Source: Sporosarcina luteola
Lineage (GTDB): Bacteria > Bacillota > Bacilli > Bacillales_A > Planococcaceae
Length of the DNA: 64,000 nt
Direction of reading: 5' to 3'
NCBI RefSeq assembly: GCF_023715245.1
Contig: NZ_JAMBNV010000001.1
Span: 1,426,001 to 1,490,000, forward strand
Shown: one piece after another, positions 51,938 through 63,082 of the stretch
How positions within the stretch are numbered: position 1 is the first letter of the stretch
How the letters are laid out: each line of letters begins with the position of its first letter
Program-made: the position numbers and the translations under genes
The notes under the pieces: generated by a model
Database searches by the model: none
What the model was told of the DNA's origin: nothing
What the model saw: the letters and a program-made list of their open reading frames with translations, nothing else

Positions 51938-53365
51938 ATGGCAAACGAATATGATGTTGTAATTTTAGGCGGAGGCACAGGCGGTTACGTCGCCGCAATA
52001 CGCTCCGCACAATTAGGCCTAAAAACGGCACTAGTTGAGAAAGATGCACTTGGAGGGACTTGCCTGCATAAAGGATGCATCCCAAGCAAAGCCTTATTAA
52101 AAAGTGCTTCCGTGTATCAAATGACGAAAAATGAAGCTGCCCAGTTCGGGGTTGATACGAATGGCGCATCATTGAATTTTGCGCGTGTCCAGGCAAGAAA
52201 GGATGAAATCGTCCAACAATTGCATAAAGGTGTCATCGGGTTAATGAAAAAAGGAAAGATTGATGTATATGAAGGGCACGGCCGCATGTTGGGACCTTCG
52301 ATTTTTTCTCCGATGCCAGGAACGATTTCCGTTGAAATGAACAACGGGGAAGAAAATGAAATGCTCATATTGAAAAACCTCATTATCGCAACCGGCTCGA
52401 GACCCCGTACTTTGCAAGGGTTGGAAATCGATGAACAACAGGTGCTTTCTTCAGATGGAGCCCTCCAGATGACGGAACTACCGAAATCGATCCTTATTGT
52501 CGGCGGAGGAGTCATCGGAATCGAATGGGCTTCGATGTTGAATGATTTTGGCGTCGAGGTCACTGTAATTGAATATGCGGAGCGGATCATTCCTACGGAA
52601 GATGAAGACATTTCAAAGGAAATGAAAAAATTACTGACGAAAAAAGGCATCACATTCGTAACTGGAGCGAAAGTGGCCGCGGACAGTCTCTCAAAAACAG
52701 AGGAATCTGTCACGATATCCGCTGAGTTAGCAGGTGAAATGAAAGTGTTCACTGCCGAGAAGATGCTTGTTTCAGTTGGACGCCAAGCGAATGTAGAAGG
52801 AATCGGCATTGAAAATACGGAAATTCAAATTGAAAACGGTTTTATTAATACAAAGCCCACATTCCAGACGAAGGAAAGCCATATCTATGCAATTGGTGAT
52901 TGTATAGGCGGACTTCAGTTGGCACATGTAGCTTCCCATGAAGGCATTGCAGCTGTTGAGCATATCGCCGGTATTTCAACAGAACCGATCAATTATACGA
53001 ACATTTCCCGGTGCATTTATTCAAGTCCTGAGGCGGCAAGCGTTGGTCTAACCGAAATGCAGGCAAAAGAACAAGGCTTTGATGTCAAAGTTGGAAAGTT
53101 CCCATTCGCTGCGATCGGCAAGGCACTTATTAATGGAAATGCCGATGGATTTGTGAAAATTATCGCCGACAAAAAATCAAATGATATTTTAGGTGTCCAT
53201 ATGATAGGCGGGCATGTGACGGATTTGATTTCTGAAGCAGGTTTAGCAATGGTGCTCGATGCAACTCCATGGGAAGTAGCTTCAACCATCCATCCGCACC
53301 CGTCTCTATCTGAAGTAATCGGGGAAGCATCCCTTGCTGTGGATGGAATAGCAATTCATATGTAA
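51938..53365 (+). CDS. lpdV: dihydrolipoamide dehydrogenase (E3) of the branched-chain complex
   Basis: A 475-residue flavoprotein reoxidising dihydrolipoyl E2. FAD site VVILGGGTGGYVAAIRSAQL, redox disulfide GGTCLHKGCIPSK (about 41-53), NAD fold ILIVGGGVIGIEWASML, and active His in HPHPSLSE near the C-terminus. Good ribosome site AAGAGGAGG before ATG 51938. Lies between buk and bkdAA, forming the complete complex. Confidence 0.95.
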   Translation: MANEYDVVILGGGTGGYVAAIRSAQLGLKTALVEKDALGGTCLHKGCIPSKALLKSASVYQMTKNEAAQFGVDTNGASLNFARVQARKDEIVQQLHKGVIGLMKKGKIDVYEGHGRMLGPSIFSPMPGTISVEMNNGEENEMLILKNLIIATGSRPRTLQGLEIDEQQVLSSDGALQMTELPKSILIVGGGVIGIEWASMLNDFGVEVTVIEYAERIIPTEDEDISKEMKKLLTKKGITFVTGAKVAADSLSKTEESVTISAELAGEMKVFTAEKMLVSVGRQANVEGIGIENTEIQIENGFINTKPTFQTKESHIYAIGDCIGGLQLAHVASHEGIAAVEHIAGISTEPINYTNISRCIYSSPEAASVGLTEMQAKEQGFDVKVGKFPFAAIGKALINGNADGFVKIIADKKSNDILGVHMIGGHVTDLISEAGLAMVLDATPWEVASTIHPHPSLSEVIGEASLAVDGIAIHM

Positions 53366-53439
53366 AGAAATATCGGAATCGGCTGTCCGTACGCATTCGA
53401 ACACCGATTTTATGCTTGGATAAGAAGGGGGTTTCTAAA

Positions 53440-54447
53440 ATGGCAAAAACGCGTCATGAAGAATTGGGATTGACGAATGAAGATGCATTGGAAATATATG
53501 AAACGATGGTCATGGCAAGACGGTTAGATGAACGTATGTGGCTACTGAACCGTGCAGGTAAAATTCCGTTTGTCATTTCGTGTCAAGGGCAGGAGGCCGC
53601 TCAAGCAGGAGCTGCGTATGCACTCGACAAAGACAAGGATTGGATTGCACCTTATTACCGTGATATGGCAGTTGTCCTTCACTTTGGAATGACACCGAAG
53701 GAACTTATGCTTTCGGCATTTGCAAAAGCGGAAGATCCAAACTCTGGAGGTCGCCAAATGCCAGGTCACTTCGGGCAACGGAAGAATCGTATCTTGACGG
53801 GCTCATCACCCGTGACGACACAGCTCCCACATGCAGTGGGCGTCGCGCTTGCTGCGAAAATGAAACAAGAGGATTTCATCACATTCGTTACATTAGGGGA
53901 AGGGTCGTCCAACCAAGGCGACTTCCATGAAGGGATGAACTTTGCAGGTGTCCACAAACTTCCGACAGTGATTATGGTCGAAAACAATAAATATGCAATT
54001 TCCGTTCCAGTTGAAAAACAGTTGGCTTGTGAGAACGTCTCTGATCGTGCCATTGGATATGGCATGCCTGGCGTGACTGTCGATGGTACAGATCCACTTG
54101 AAGTATACAGGGTAGTTAAGGAAGCGGCTGACCGTGCCCGTAATGGTGAAGGGCCGAGCCTCGTTGAAACAATCTGCTATCGTCTCACAGCGCACTCTTC
54201 AGATGATGATCATCGTTTGTATCGGGATTCAGAAGAGCTTGAAAACGAACGGAAGCATGATCCGATCCCTAAATTTGCAGCGTACTTAAGGGATGCTGGC
54301 ATCCTCGATGAAGCGTATGAAAAAGAAATGGAAGAACGTATCATGGCGATTGTCAATGAAGCGACCGACTATGCAGAAAAAGCACCATATGCAGAACCGG
54401 AATATGCGCTTCGCCATGTTTATAAAGAGGAAGGGGGGAACGAATAA
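53440..54447 (+). CDS. bkdAA: 2-oxoisovalerate dehydrogenase E1 alpha
   Basis: A 335-residue thiamine-diphosphate E1 subunit. ThDP motif GEGSSNQGDFHEGMNFAGVH...VENNKYA near 150-180; phosphorylation-loop-like YRLTAHSSDDDHRLYRD near 248. ATG 53440 behind AAGGGGG. Heterotetramer with BkdAB. Its stop and the next ATG share one base (AATAATGG). Confidence 0.95.
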   Translation: MAKTRHEELGLTNEDALEIYETMVMARRLDERMWLLNRAGKIPFVISCQGQEAAQAGAAYALDKDKDWIAPYYRDMAVVLHFGMTPKELMLSAFAKAEDPNSGGRQMPGHFGQRKNRILTGSSPVTTQLPHAVGVALAAKMKQEDFITFVTLGEGSSNQGDFHEGMNFAGVHKLPTVIMVENNKYAISVPVEKQLACENVSDRAIGYGMPGVTVDGTDPLEVYRVVKEAADRARNGEGPSLVETICYRLTAHSSDDDHRLYRDSEELENERKHDPIPKFAAYLRDAGILDEAYEKEMEERIMAIVNEATDYAEKAPYAEPEYALRHVYKEEGGNE

Positions 54448-55430
54448 TGGCCGTCATTTCGTATATTGATGCAATTACACTTGCCATGAAAGAAGAAATG
54501 GAAAGAGACGAAAATGTATTCGTTCTTGGAGAAGACGTTGGAAGAAAGGGCGGCGTTTTTAAAGCGACAAACGGCCTTTACGATCAATTCGGTGAATACC
54601 GCGCGCTTGATACGCCTCTTGCAGAATCCGCTATTGCGGGTGTAGGAATCGGAGCCGCCATGTATGGAATGCGTCCTATAGCTGAAATGCAGTTCGCGGA
54701 TTTCATTATGCCTGCTGTAAACCAAATCGTTTCCGAAGCGGCGAAAATCCGTTACCGTTCCAATAACGACTGGTCTTGTCCGATTGTCATCCGTGCACCT
54801 TTCGGTGGCGGAATCCACGGAGCATTATACCATTCCCAATCAGTCGAATCGATGTTCGCCAGTACACCTGGCTTGAAAATCGTCATCCCTTCGACTCCTT
54901 ATGACGCAAAAGGATTATTGAAAGCGGCAATCAGAGACGATGATCCGGTCCTGTTCTTCGAGCATAAACGGGCATACCGTTTAATCAAAGGGGAAGTTCC
55001 TGAAGAAGAGTACGTACTGCCAATCGGAAAAGCGGATGTGAAGCGCGAAGGGGACGATATTACAATCATCACCTACGGCCTCTGTGTGCATTTCGCATTG
55101 CAAGCAGCGGAAAGACTGGCTGAAGATGGAATTTCTGCTCATATTCTTGATTTGCGGACAGTTTACCCGTTGGATAAAGAAGCCATCATTGAAGCGGCTT
55201 CCAAAACCGGAAAAGTGTTGCTCGTCACAGAAGACAATTTAGAAGGCAGCATAATGAGTGAAGTGTCAGCAATCATTGCAGAAAACTGCCTATTTGATCT
55301 CGATGCCCCGATCAGACGTCTTGCAGGTCCTGATATTCCAGCAATGCCTTATGCACCGACTATGGAGAAATTCTTCATGGTCAACCCGGATAAAGTTGAA
55401 AAAGCTGCACGAGAACTAGCAGAATTTTAA
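54447..55430 (+). CDS. bkdAB: 2-oxoisovalerate dehydrogenase E1 beta
   Basis: A 327-residue E1 beta subunit completing the ThDP site; FVLGEDVGRKGGVFKATNGL and DTPLAESAIAGVGIGAAMYG are canonical, and the C-terminal transketolase domain has DLRTVYPLDKEAI. Starts on the last base of bkdAA with GGAAGGGGGG upstream. The complex makes branched acyl-CoA from the 2-oxo acids. Confidence 0.95.
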   Translation: MAVISYIDAITLAMKEEMERDENVFVLGEDVGRKGGVFKATNGLYDQFGEYRALDTPLAESAIAGVGIGAAMYGMRPIAEMQFADFIMPAVNQIVSEAAKIRYRSNNDWSCPIVIRAPFGGGIHGALYHSQSVESMFASTPGLKIVIPSTPYDAKGLLKAAIRDDDPVLFFEHKRAYRLIKGEVPEEEYVLPIGKADVKREGDDITIITYGLCVHFALQAAERLAEDGISAHILDLRTVYPLDKEAIIEAASKTGKVLLVTEDNLEGSIMSEVSAIIAENCLFDLDAPIRRLAGPDIPAMPYAPTMEKFFMVNPDKVEKAARELAEF

Positions 55431-55450
55431 TCGGAAGGAGGTACTAGGAT

Positions 55451-56761
55451 ATGACAATAGAAAATATCGAAATGCCAAAGCTTGGAGAAAGTGTCACAGA
55501 AGGAACAATTGAAAAGTGGTTAGTGAAGCCAGGGGATACTGTCAATAAATACGATCCGTTGGCTGAAGTGAACACGGATAAAGTGACTGCCGAAATCCCT
55601 TCCTCCTTCGCTGGAACAATTAAGGAAATTATCGTTCAAGAAGGCGAAACTGTAGAAGTTGGCATCGTCGTTTGTACAATCGAAACGGAAGGGGGCGCAG
55701 AAGCTTCGGTGGAAGCTGTCCCTGCGAAAGAAGAGCCAGCGAATGAAATGCCGGCAGCAGGCTCACAGAAACCTGCTGCACCTATTAGACGTGAATCTGG
55801 AGCAGCACGCTATTCTCCTGCGGTCATGAGATTGGCACAAGAAAATAATATTGATCTTTCACTTGTCCAGGGTTCTGGGAATGAAGGACGCATCACTCGT
55901 AAAGATATCCAACGAATTATCGATAGCGGTGAAATTCCAACCGCAGAAGCAGTGCAATCCGAACAGTCATCGAAAAACGTTGAACAGCAGGCTGCGGCTC
56001 TAGTACAAAGCGCTCCTGCTAGCAAGCCGGCAGAGCCTGTCTCAATTCCGACCGCTGCAGGTGATATCGAAATTCCGATTACAGGAGTGCGACGTGCGAT
56101 CGCGACAAATATGCTCCGCTCCAAACACGAAGCGCCACATGCATGGACAATGATCGAAGTGGACGTAACGAACCTTGTCCAGTATCGTGACTCCCTGAAA
56201 AATGAGTTCAAGCAGAAAGAAGGCTTCAACCTGACATATTTTGCTTTCTTCGTGAAAGCAGTTTCCCAAGCCTTGAAGGAATTCCCAATGATGAATTCTA
56301 TGTGGGCAGGAGACAAGATCATCCAGAAAAAAGATATTAATATTTCCATCGCAGTTGCTACCGAAGATGCATTATACGTCCCGGTCATTAAGCATGCCGA
56401 TGAAAAAACAATCAAAGGCATCGGTCGTGACATCAATGATCTCGCATCAAAAGTGCGTTCGGGCAAGTTGAAGGCCGAAGAGATGCAAGGCGGGACATTC
56501 ACTGTTAATAACACTGGTTCATTCGGTTCCATCCAATCAATGGGTATCATCAACTACCCACAAGCAGCAATCTTACAAGTCGAATCAATCGTCAAACGCC
56601 CTGTCGTTATGAACGGCAATATGATTGCCGTGCGCGATATGGTAAACCTCTGTCTATCACTCGATCACCGCGTGCTTGATGGGTTAGTGGCTGGTCGTTT
56701 CCTTGCACGAGTAAAGGAAATCCTTGAAAACATCACATCAGAGAATACATCTGTCTATTAA
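55451..56761 (+). CDS. bkdB: dihydrolipoyl acyltransferase (E2) of the branched-chain complex
   Basis: A 436-residue E2: lipoyl domain (about 1-76) with TDKVTAEIPSSF carrying the lipoylated Lys, Ala/Pro-rich linker, peripheral subunit-binding domain (RYSPAVMRLAQENNIDLS, about 121-155), and CoA-dependent acyltransferase core ending in SLDHRVLDGLVAGRF (His-Asp active site). Last gene of the bkd operon; terminator after the stop. Lipoyl assembly depends on lipM, 40 kb upstream. Confidence 0.95.
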   Translation: MTIENIEMPKLGESVTEGTIEKWLVKPGDTVNKYDPLAEVNTDKVTAEIPSSFAGTIKEIIVQEGETVEVGIVVCTIETEGGAEASVEAVPAKEEPANEMPAAGSQKPAAPIRRESGAARYSPAVMRLAQENNIDLSLVQGSGNEGRITRKDIQRIIDSGEIPTAEAVQSEQSSKNVEQQAAALVQSAPASKPAEPVSIPTAAGDIEIPITGVRRAIATNMLRSKHEAPHAWTMIEVDVTNLVQYRDSLKNEFKQKEGFNLTYFAFFVKAVSQALKEFPMMNSMWAGDKIIQKKDINISIAVATEDALYVPVIKHADEKTIKGIGRDINDLASKVRSGKLKAEEMQGGTFTVNNTGSFGSIQSMGIINYPQAAILQVESIVKRPVVMNGNMIAVRDMVNLCLSLDHRVLDGLVAGRFLARVKEILENITSENTSVY

Positions 56762-56771
56762 TAAGCAGAAG

Positions 56772-56806
56772 GCTGTCCCTCCTAATCGCGAGGGGCGGCT
56801 TTTTTC
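56772..56806 (+). terminator. bkd operon terminator
   Basis: 10-bp stem GCTGTCCCTC (56772-56781) with GAGGGGCGGC (56790-56799), then TTTTTTC. Confidence 0.88.
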
Positions 56807-56960
56807 AATTTCTCTACCTTTCCAATTCCCTTTTGCGCTTTCAAACAATTGGTGAGTCAGGTAAACTATAAGTAGATGAAGAATATTCAGATGCACTTTA
56901 CATATTTTATGGATGGCCTGAAAGCCTACTACTATGCTCAATATGAGAGGAGCAAGCTAG

Positions 56961-58634
56961 ATGACAATTGATAATATGAAAAAAACGAAATTTGAAAAAG
57001 CGGATTTTAAACAGTGGAAAAAAATTGCTGTCGACTCCCTGAAAGGGAAGCCCTATGAAAAAATGAAAACATCAACATTAGAGGGCTTTGATCTTGAACC
57101 TCTTTACGTTGAAAGGCCTGCCCTCGAGAGCTCATCAATCGTCCGATCCATGAAACGGAATGCCGGTTGGATCATTGCACAGCAAACTATTGCTTACAGT
57201 GGTGATGAGTTCCTGGAACAATTGAAAGATTCAATCGAAAAAGGGAATGAAGCTATCGTATATGACGGGATTCATCAGTTTAATTGGAATGACGATCAGC
57301 TATTACAATTGTCTTCATATATAGCTGAATATCCAGTATTTCTTTTCAACGTCCGTAATGATGACACGATTTTAAGGGCATTTGATTTTGTCCATCATGA
57401 GGTGCGCGAGAAAGTAACGGGAATTATTCAAGTGGACGATTGGATCATGCCTGTTGGTTATACAAATATCCGGACAGCAGGGTCAGACCTATGGAAAGTT
57501 CACCATCAAGGCGCTGATGCAGTCACAGAATTGGCAATCGCATTGGCAGAAGCTTCTCGAATCGCAGCAAGCTCGGACAGTTTTCATAGTTTCACAAACA
57601 ACTTCTTCGTCCGTTTTCCGATTGACACTCATTTTTTTATGGAAATCGCTAAACTTCGTGCTTTTCGAGTGTTATGGCAAGCGTTCGCACAAGCTTATGA
57701 TGTTGAAGAACCACCATTCATACCCGTATTTGCAGTAACATCTCTACGTTCTTTTTCAAAGCTCGATCCGTACGTCAACCTTCTTCGAGCGGGAAATGAA
57801 ACATTCGCCGCTGTTTTGGGCGGTGCTGATATGATTCAAGCACATCCGCATAATATATTGACTGGACCCAATGCAAGCTCCATCCGACATAGTCGAAATA
57901 TGCAACTCGTTCTAAAAGAAGAAACGCATGTTGAAAAAGTTCTTGACCCTGCTGGTGGCTCTTATTTTATTGAACAACTGACAGAAGAACTCGTAGAAAA
58001 ATCATGGAAACTGTTTCTGGAAATCGAGAGCAAAGGCGGTATCGATAAATTCCTTGAAGGCGGCCAGTTAGAGGGAAACTTAGTAAAACTTCAAAAAGAG
58101 ACAGCTGTAGGTAAACGAGTACTTATCGGAACGAATGTGTACGCTGATCTTACAACGACGAATTTTGATGATTGGAGTGGCTTATATCCAGTAGCTCGTC
58201 TGGCAGAGCCGTTTGAAAAACTCCGTCAATCATTTAATGAAAATCAGCCGAAAACCATAATACTGACTTTCGGCAAACTGAAAGACTTTAAGCCTAGTGC
58301 GGACTTCGTAACTAGTTTCTTGGCTTCCGGCGGAATCGATAGCAGTTGGAGTCCTGCTTTCGATAGTATTGAACAAGCAATCAAATGGTTGGATAGTGAA
58401 AAACCCGAATATGTAATTGTCTGTGGAAATGATGAAATTGTATCAGCCGGAATGGAAAGTCTCCTTGGAAAGCTGCCAACGGAAATCATGCTGGATGTGG
58501 CAGGGAAATTCGATGAAAAAACATTGAACAAATGGGAGCAACTGGGCCTCAATGGCTTGATTTTCAGCGGCCAGGACAAAATAGAGAAATTACAGAACGT
58601 ACTCAATTCGTGGCAAGGAGGGACCCGGAAATGA
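56961..58634 (+). CDS. mutA: methylmalonyl-CoA mutase small subunit
   Basis: A 557-residue non-catalytic partner of Mut[31 protein letters not shown]-like substrate-barrel sequence is present, with [14 protein letters not shown] and [18 protein letters not shown], but the C-terminal cobalamin domain lacks the D-x-H-x-x-G His. This is expected for the small subunit. Overlaps mutB by four bases. The pair converts methylmalonyl-CoA to succinyl-CoA, using propionyl-CoA from Ile, Val and odd-chain fatty acids. Confidence 0.93.
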   Translation: MTIDNMKKTKFEKADFKQWKKIAVDSLKGKPYEKMKTSTLEGFDLEPLYVERPALESSSIVRSMKRNAGWIIAQQTIAYSGDEFLEQLKDSIEKGNEAIVYDGIHQFNWNDDQLLQLSSYIAEYPVFLFNVRNDDTILRAFDFVHHEVREKVTGIIQVDDWIMPVGYTNIRTAGSDLWKVHHQGADAVTELAIALAEASRIAASSDSFHSFTNNFFVRFPIDTHFFMEIAKLRAFRVLWQAFAQAYDVEEPPFIPVFAVTSLRSFSKLDPYVNLLRAGNETFAAVLGGADMIQAHPHNILTGPNASSIRHSRNMQLVLKEETHVEKVLDPAGGSYFIEQLTEELVEKSWKLFLEIESKGGIDKFLEGGQLEGNLVKLQKETAVGKRVLIGTNVYADLTTTNFDDWSGLYPVARLAEPFEKLRQSFNENQPKTIILTFGKLKDFKPSADFVTSFLASGGIDSSWSPAFDSIEQAIKWLDSEKPEYVIVCGNDEIVSAGMESLLGKLPTEIMLDVAGKFDEKTLNKWEQLGLNGLIFSGQDKIEKLQNVLNSWQGGTRK

Positions 58635-60784
58635 AAAAACCTGACTTCAATAAAGTTGACATCAACAAACTGATTACAGCTGTAAATCCTTGTGTAAACG
58701 AAACGCCTTTTCTTACGAATGAAGGTATTTCAATCAAGTCAAATTACACAACTAAAGATGTTGAAGGCATTTCTCATTTAGGTGACATGCCGGGCCTCGC
58801 TCCGAATACGAGAGGTCCATACCCGACGATGTACGTCGCACGGCCGTGGACTGTGCGTCAATACGCCGGTTTCTCTACAGCCGAAGAAAGTAATGCTTTT
58901 TATAGAAGAAACTTGGCGATGGGACAAAAAGGCTTATCGGTAGCTTTCGACTTGGCAACTCACCGTGGCTATGATTCAGATCATCCCCGGGTGACAGGTG
59001 ATGTCGGAAAAGCGGGAGTGGCAATCGATTCTGTAGAAGATATGAAAATCCTATTTGACGGAATTCCCCTTGATCAAATGTCCGTCTCGATGACAATGAA
59101 TGGTGCAGTTTTGCCGATAATGGCCTTTTACATCGTTGCGGCAGAGGAGCAAGGTGTAACTCCGGAAAAGCTTGCAGGTACGATTCAAAATGATATTTTG
59201 AAAGAATATATGGTTAGGAACACTTATATTTTCCCTCCGGAAATGTCGATGCGCATCATCGCCGATATATTTGAGTACACTTCCAAAAACATGCCGAAAT
59301 TCAACTCGATTTCGATTTCGGGATACCATATGCAAGAGGCGGGAGCAACGGCTGATATCGAGCTTGCCTATACACTGGCAGACGGGCTTGAGTACGTTCG
59401 TACCGGATTGAAAGCGGGAATTGACATCGACTCATTCGCACCGCGTCTATCTTTCTTTTGGGCGATCGGAATGAACTACTTCATGGAAATCGCAAAAATG
59501 CGGGCGGCACGCAATATTTGGGCGCAGATGATGCAGTCTTTCAATCCGTCCAATCCTAAATCCCTTGCATTGCGGACACATTCCCAGACATCAGGGTGGA
59601 GTTTGACGGAGCAGGATCCTTTTAATAATGTCACTCGCACATTGGTGGAAGCGAATGCTGCGGCAATGGGACATACACAGTCCTTGCATACGAATGCACT
59701 CGATGAAGCGATAGCACTGCCGACGGATTTCTCTGCACGGATAGCAAGGAACACCCAATTGTTCCTTCAAGAGGAAACGAATATGACGAAGACAATCGAT
59801 CCTTGGGGCGGTTCCTATTACGTAGAAAGGCTGACCGCTGACTTGATGGAAAAAGCATGGGAGCTGATTGAGGAAATCGAAGTCTTGGGCGGCATGGCAA
59901 AGGCGATAGAGACCGGTTTGCCAAAGATGAAAATCGAGGAAGCAGCTGCCAAACGTCAAGCGAAAATCGATTCCCGCACGGAAACGATTGTCGGTGTGAA
60001 TAAATACAGGCTTGAAAAGGAAGAGCCTATCGATATATTGGAGATCGACAACTCCGTCGTACGACAAAAACAAATTGCTCGGATTCATCAGATGAAAGAA
60101 TTGCGTGATGAAGCCAATGTAACCGCCTCTTTGGAAGCACTGACAGAGGCTGCGCGCGATGGAAACGGAAATCTACTGGCGCTATCGGTAAATGCAGCTC
60201 GTGCAAGGGCGACAATCGGAGAAATATCCGATGCAATCGAGAAAGTATCCGGTAGACACAAAGCGGTTATCCGATCTGTAAGCGGCGTCTATAGTTCGAA
60301 TTTCTCGAATTCGGATGAAATCCAGGAAGTGAAAGCGATGGCTGAGGAGTTTTTGGAAAATGAAGGCCGGCGTCCCCGTATCCTCATTGCGAAAATGGGG
60401 CAGGACGGCCATGACCGAGGGGCGAAAGTGATTGCTTCGTCATTTGCCGACTTAGGATTTGACGTCGACATCGGTCCTTTATTCCAAACTCCGGAAGAGA
60501 CTGCCTTGCAGGCGGCGGAAAATGACGTCCATGTGATTGGGGTCAGTTCGCTTGCTGCTGGGCATAAGACGCTAGTTCCAGAGTTGCGGAATGAGCTGTC
60601 GAAAATCGGAAGGGATGACATCCTGATTGTTGTCGGTGGAGTCATTCCCGCACAGGACTATGATTTCCTGCGGGAAAATGGTGCAACGGCCATTTTCGGT
60701 CCGGGAACGGTCATACCTGTTGCAGCGCAAAAAGTGATAGAGGACATCTATCGCGCGCTTGGGTACGAGGAAGTGATGGATTGA
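58631..60784 (+). CDS. mutB: methylmalonyl-CoA mutase large (catalytic) subunit
   Basis: A 717-residue adenosylcobalamin enzyme. Barrel domain with [20 protein letters not shown] (about 58-77), and [20 protein letters not shown] near 316; the C-terminal B12-binding domain has [13 protein letters not shown] with the His that ligates cobalt near 594. The start is taken at ATG 58631, behind GGAGGG and overlapping mutA; the open frame upstream belongs to the end of mutA in another frame. Forms MutAB. Confidence 0.96.
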   Translation: MKKPDFNKVDINKLITAVNPCVNETPFLTNEGISIKSNYTTKDVEGISHLGDMPGLAPNTRGPYPTMYVARPWTVRQYAGFSTAEESNAFYRRNLAMGQKGLSVAFDLATHRGYDSDHPRVTGDVGKAGVAIDSVEDMKILFDGIPLDQMSVSMTMNGAVLPIMAFYIVAAEEQGVTPEKLAGTIQNDILKEYMVRNTYIFPPEMSMRIIADIFEYTSKNMPKFNSISISGYHMQEAGATADIELAYTLADGLEYVRTGLKAGIDIDSFAPRLSFFWAIGMNYFMEIAKMRAARNIWAQMMQSFNPSNPKSLALRTHSQTSGWSLTEQDPFNNVTRTLVEANAAAMGHTQSLHTNALDEAIALPTDFSARIARNTQLFLQEETNMTKTIDPWGGSYYVERLTADLMEKAWELIEEIEVLGGMAKAIETGLPKMKIEEAAAKRQAKIDSRTETIVGVNKYRLEKEEPIDILEIDNSVVRQKQIARIHQMKELRDEANVTASLEALTEAARDGNGNLLALSVNAARARATIGEISDAIEKVSGRHKAVIRSVSGVYSSNFSNSDEIQEVKAMAEEFLENEGRRPRILIAKMGQDGHDRGAKVIASSFADLGFDVDIGPLFQTPEETALQAAENDVHVIGVSSLAAGHKTLVPELRNELSKIGRDDILIVVGGVIPAQDYDFLRENGATAIFGPGTVIPVAAQKVIEDIYRALGYEEVMD

Positions 60785-61866
60785 GCAAGAAGGAACACTT
60801 CCAGAACGACAGCGCAATGCATGTAATGAACGGCATTGAGTCGCAGCATGATGGCATGGTGGCACAAAAGCGCAAACGATTTGTGAGAATAGAAAAAAAT
60901 ATCGACATCAATAATTTGTATGAAGAAATCAGCAAAGGCTCAAGACTGCACTTATCAAAGGCAATTACCCTTCTGGAAAGCCAGGCGGAACCGGATCAGA
61001 AGGCGGGGCAGGAATTATTAAAGAGATTGCTGCCAAATACAGGAAATAGCATTCGGATCGGCGTCACTGGAGTACCCGGTGCGGGAAAGAGTACATTCAT
61101 AGAAACGTTTGGACTTCAATTGGCTGAAGCCGGACATAAGGTCGCCGTGCTTGCAATCGATCCGAGTTCAACAGTGACAGGCGGGAGCATTTTAGGCGAT
61201 AAGACAAGAATGGAGGCACTCGCAAAACATCCGAACGCCTTCATCCGTCCTTCGCCGTCTTCCGGGACTCTCGGTGGCGTGCATAAAAAGACGCGTGAAA
61301 CGATGCTGCTATGCGAAGCTGCAGGATATGACATCATTCTCATTGAAACGGTCGGCGTCGGCCAAAGTGAAACCGTTGTTAGGGGAATGGTCGATTTCTT
61401 CATGTTGCTCGTTTTGACAGGTGCAGGTGATGAGCTTCAAGGCATGAAAAAAGGGATCATGGAATTGGCTGATTGTATGATCGTCCACAAAGCTGATGGA
61501 GATAACGTTAAACTCGCTAGTAAGACGGTAAGGGAGTACCGCCAACTTCTCCATTTCCTCCAGCCGGCAACCCCAGGATGGACGACGACTGCATTGCCTG
61601 TGTCATCGCTGGAACGCACCGGCTTTAAAACAGTGTGGGAAACAATAAAAACGTTCCAGGACGAAATGGAGGCAAGCGGAGTCTGGAGAGCAAGAAGGCA
61701 GTCCCAGACGAAAGATTGGTTCCATTCAATGATAAGGGATCGATTGATCGATAGTTTCTTTTCGCAGCAAGGGAAAAAAGAGTTGGTTACCGAACTTGAA
61801 AAACACTTGCTTACAGGTGAAATGACAGTTGCAAGTGCAGTTGATAAAATACTTCCCATGAAGTGA
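60781..61866 (+). CDS. meaB: methylmalonyl-CoA mutase-associated GTPase MeaB
   Basis: A 361-residue G3E GTPase that loads and protects the cobalamin of MutAB. Walker [19 protein letters not shown] near 98-115, [20 protein letters not shown] with switch residues, ETVGVGQSE, and VHKADGDN (NKxD-like). The start at TTG 60781 overlaps the mutB stop with GAGGAAG seven bases upstream; ATG near 60818 is an alternative. Third gene of the operon. Confidence 0.92.
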   Translation: MSKKEHFQNDSAMHVMNGIESQHDGMVAQKRKRFVRIEKNIDINNLYEEISKGSRLHLSKAITLLESQAEPDQKAGQELLKRLLPNTGNSIRIGVTGVPGAGKSTFIETFGLQLAEAGHKVAVLAIDPSSTVTGGSILGDKTRMEALAKHPNAFIRPSPSSGTLGGVHKKTRETMLLCEAAGYDIILIETVGVGQSETVVRGMVDFFMLLVLTGAGDELQGMKKGIMELADCMIVHKADGDNVKLASKTVREYRQLLHFLQPATPGWTTTALPVSSLERTGFKTVWETIKTFQDEMEASGVWRARRQSQTKDWFHSMIRDRLIDSFFSQQGKKELVTELEKHLLTGEMTVASAVDKILPMK

Positions 61867-61980
61867 CTTCAATGGATGGTTGTTCGTCAAACCAGTCAAC
61901 TATGTTTCTAAATCCGGTTTTTTGCAAGTGTAACAGTCAACTGCTATGATGAAATTATATTTTGAAAGGGGCCGATCCGA

Positions 61981-62421
61981 ATGACTATGGATTTCAACTT
62001 TTATATGGAAGATATTACGAAGCAAGCACGGTCTGAAATGGAAGCAAGCGGGTATGAGCAATTGACAACGCCCGAGGAAGTGGAAGCGGCATTCAAACGA
62101 CCAGGCACGACTCTCGTCATGGTGAACTCCGTTTGCGGATGTGCAGGCGGAATTGCGCGTCCTGCTGCAGCACATGCTGTTCATTACGATAAACGTCCGG
62201 ATCACCTAGTTACTGTTTTTGCGGGTCAAGATAAGGAAGCGACTGCATATGCACGCATGATTTTCGGTGAAGACCATCTTCCTTCATCTCCATCATTTGC
62301 TTTATTGAAAGACGGAAAGGTTGTTGCGGAAGTCGGACGCTATGAAATTGAAGGCCATGATCCGATGTCCGTCGTCACAAACCTTCAAAGCCAATTTGAA
62401 GAACATTGCGAAGAAATATAA
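61981..62421 (+). CDS. brxB: bacilliredoxin (BrxA/BrxB family)
   Basis: A 146-residue thiol-disulfide protein with the family motif NSVCGCAGG at about 50-58; the Cys-Gly-Cys site removes bacillithiol from oxidised proteins. The downstream position after bkd and mut genes matches YqiW/BrxB rather than YphP/BrxA; the two are close in sequence. GAAAGGGG before ATG 61981; terminator after the stop. Confidence 0.88.
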   Translation: MTMDFNFYMEDITKQARSEMEASGYEQLTTPEEVEAAFKRPGTTLVMVNSVCGCAGGIARPAAAHAVHYDKRPDHLVTVFAGQDKEATAYARMIFGEDHLPSSPSFALLKDGKVVAEVGRYEIEGHDPMSVVTNLQSQFEEHCEEI

Positions 62422-62449
62422 AAAAACAGTCCTTCGGGACTGTTTTTTT
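62420..62449. terminator. terminator of bacilliredoxin gene
   Basis: Stem AAAAAAACAGTCC with GGACTGTTTTTTT around a TTCG loop. A classic stable hairpin; convergent to the Prli42 gene. Confidence 0.92.
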
Positions 62450-62453
62450 GTAC

Positions 62454-62549
62454 TTATAAAAGAACGCTCAAACCAATCAGGACAGTTGAAGCGACCATAG
62501 CGGCAATCATTAAATAAACAACGACTTTTTGTACTTTTTTATTGCTCAT
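62454..62549 (-). CDS. prli42: stressosome-associated protein Prli42
   Basis: A 31-residue miniprotein, MSNKKVQKVVVYLMIAAMVA followed by STVLIGLSVLL: a basic N-terminus and a single membrane helix. Matches Prli42, first described in Listeria as membrane anchor for the stressosome and conserved in Bacillales. AGGAG lies nine bases before the ATG. Too short for ordinary ORF finding. Confidence 0.85.
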   Translation of the reverse strand: MSNKKVQKVVVYLMIAAMVASTVLIGLSVLL

Positions 62550-62662
62550 CGGACAAATCTCCTCGCGTTATAGATAATTCCATTTTAACAGATTCCCTAA
62601 AATTCTCAAGATGTAGCGGATTTAATTAGAAAACGTTACAATGGATTGAAGGAGGCGTTCAA

Positions 62663-63082
62663 ATGAAAAAAGTGGATCATATCGGAATTGCCATTAAAGA
62701 TTTGAAGAATGCGCTGCCATATTACATAGAAACATTAGGGTTGAAACTGCTTGGAATTGAAGAGGTTGAAAGTCAAAAAGTCAAAGTTGCCTTTCTCGAT
62801 GCTGGCAATTGTAAAATCGAGCTACTTGAGCCGATCGGAGAAGATGGGGCGATTGCGAAATTCCTTGAGAAACGCGGGGAAGGCATCCATCATATTGCAT
62901 TCGGTGTTTCTGACATACGGACAAGAATGGAAGAGTTGAAGGAAAAAGGCGTGCAATTACTGCAAGAGGAGCCGAAGCCGGGCGCAGGCGGTGCAGAAGT
63001 AACCTTCTTGCATCCGAAGTCATCTTTCGGAGTGCTGTATGAATTATGCGACAAAGGGGATAAGCCGAATGGACATTTATGA
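62663..63082 (+). CDS. mce: methylmalonyl-CoA epimerase
   Basis: A 139-residue VOC-fold metalloenzyme interconverting (S)- and (R)-methylmalonyl-CoA. Metal-ligand His at VDHIGIAIKD (residue 5) and GIHHIAFGVSDI (about 73-84), Glu in IELLEP and YELCD near the end. GGAGG before ATG 62663. Overlaps the carboxylase gene by 14 bases. Confidence 0.93.
   Translation: MKKVDHIGIAIKDLKNALPYYIETLGLKLLGIEEVESQKVKVAFLDAGNCKIELLEPIGEDGAIAKFLEKRGEGIHHIAFGVSDIRTRMEELKEKGVQLLQEEPKPGAGGAEVTFLHPKSSFGVLYELCDKGDKPNGHL

Noticed and set aside
52117-52809. Long antisense frame of 230 codons in lpdV
   Set aside because: Shadow of a strongly conserved gene; Ser/Pro-rich translation, no ribosome site.
55810-56553. Long antisense frame of 247 codons in bkdB
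   Set aside because: Shadow of the E2 acyltransferase core; no family features.
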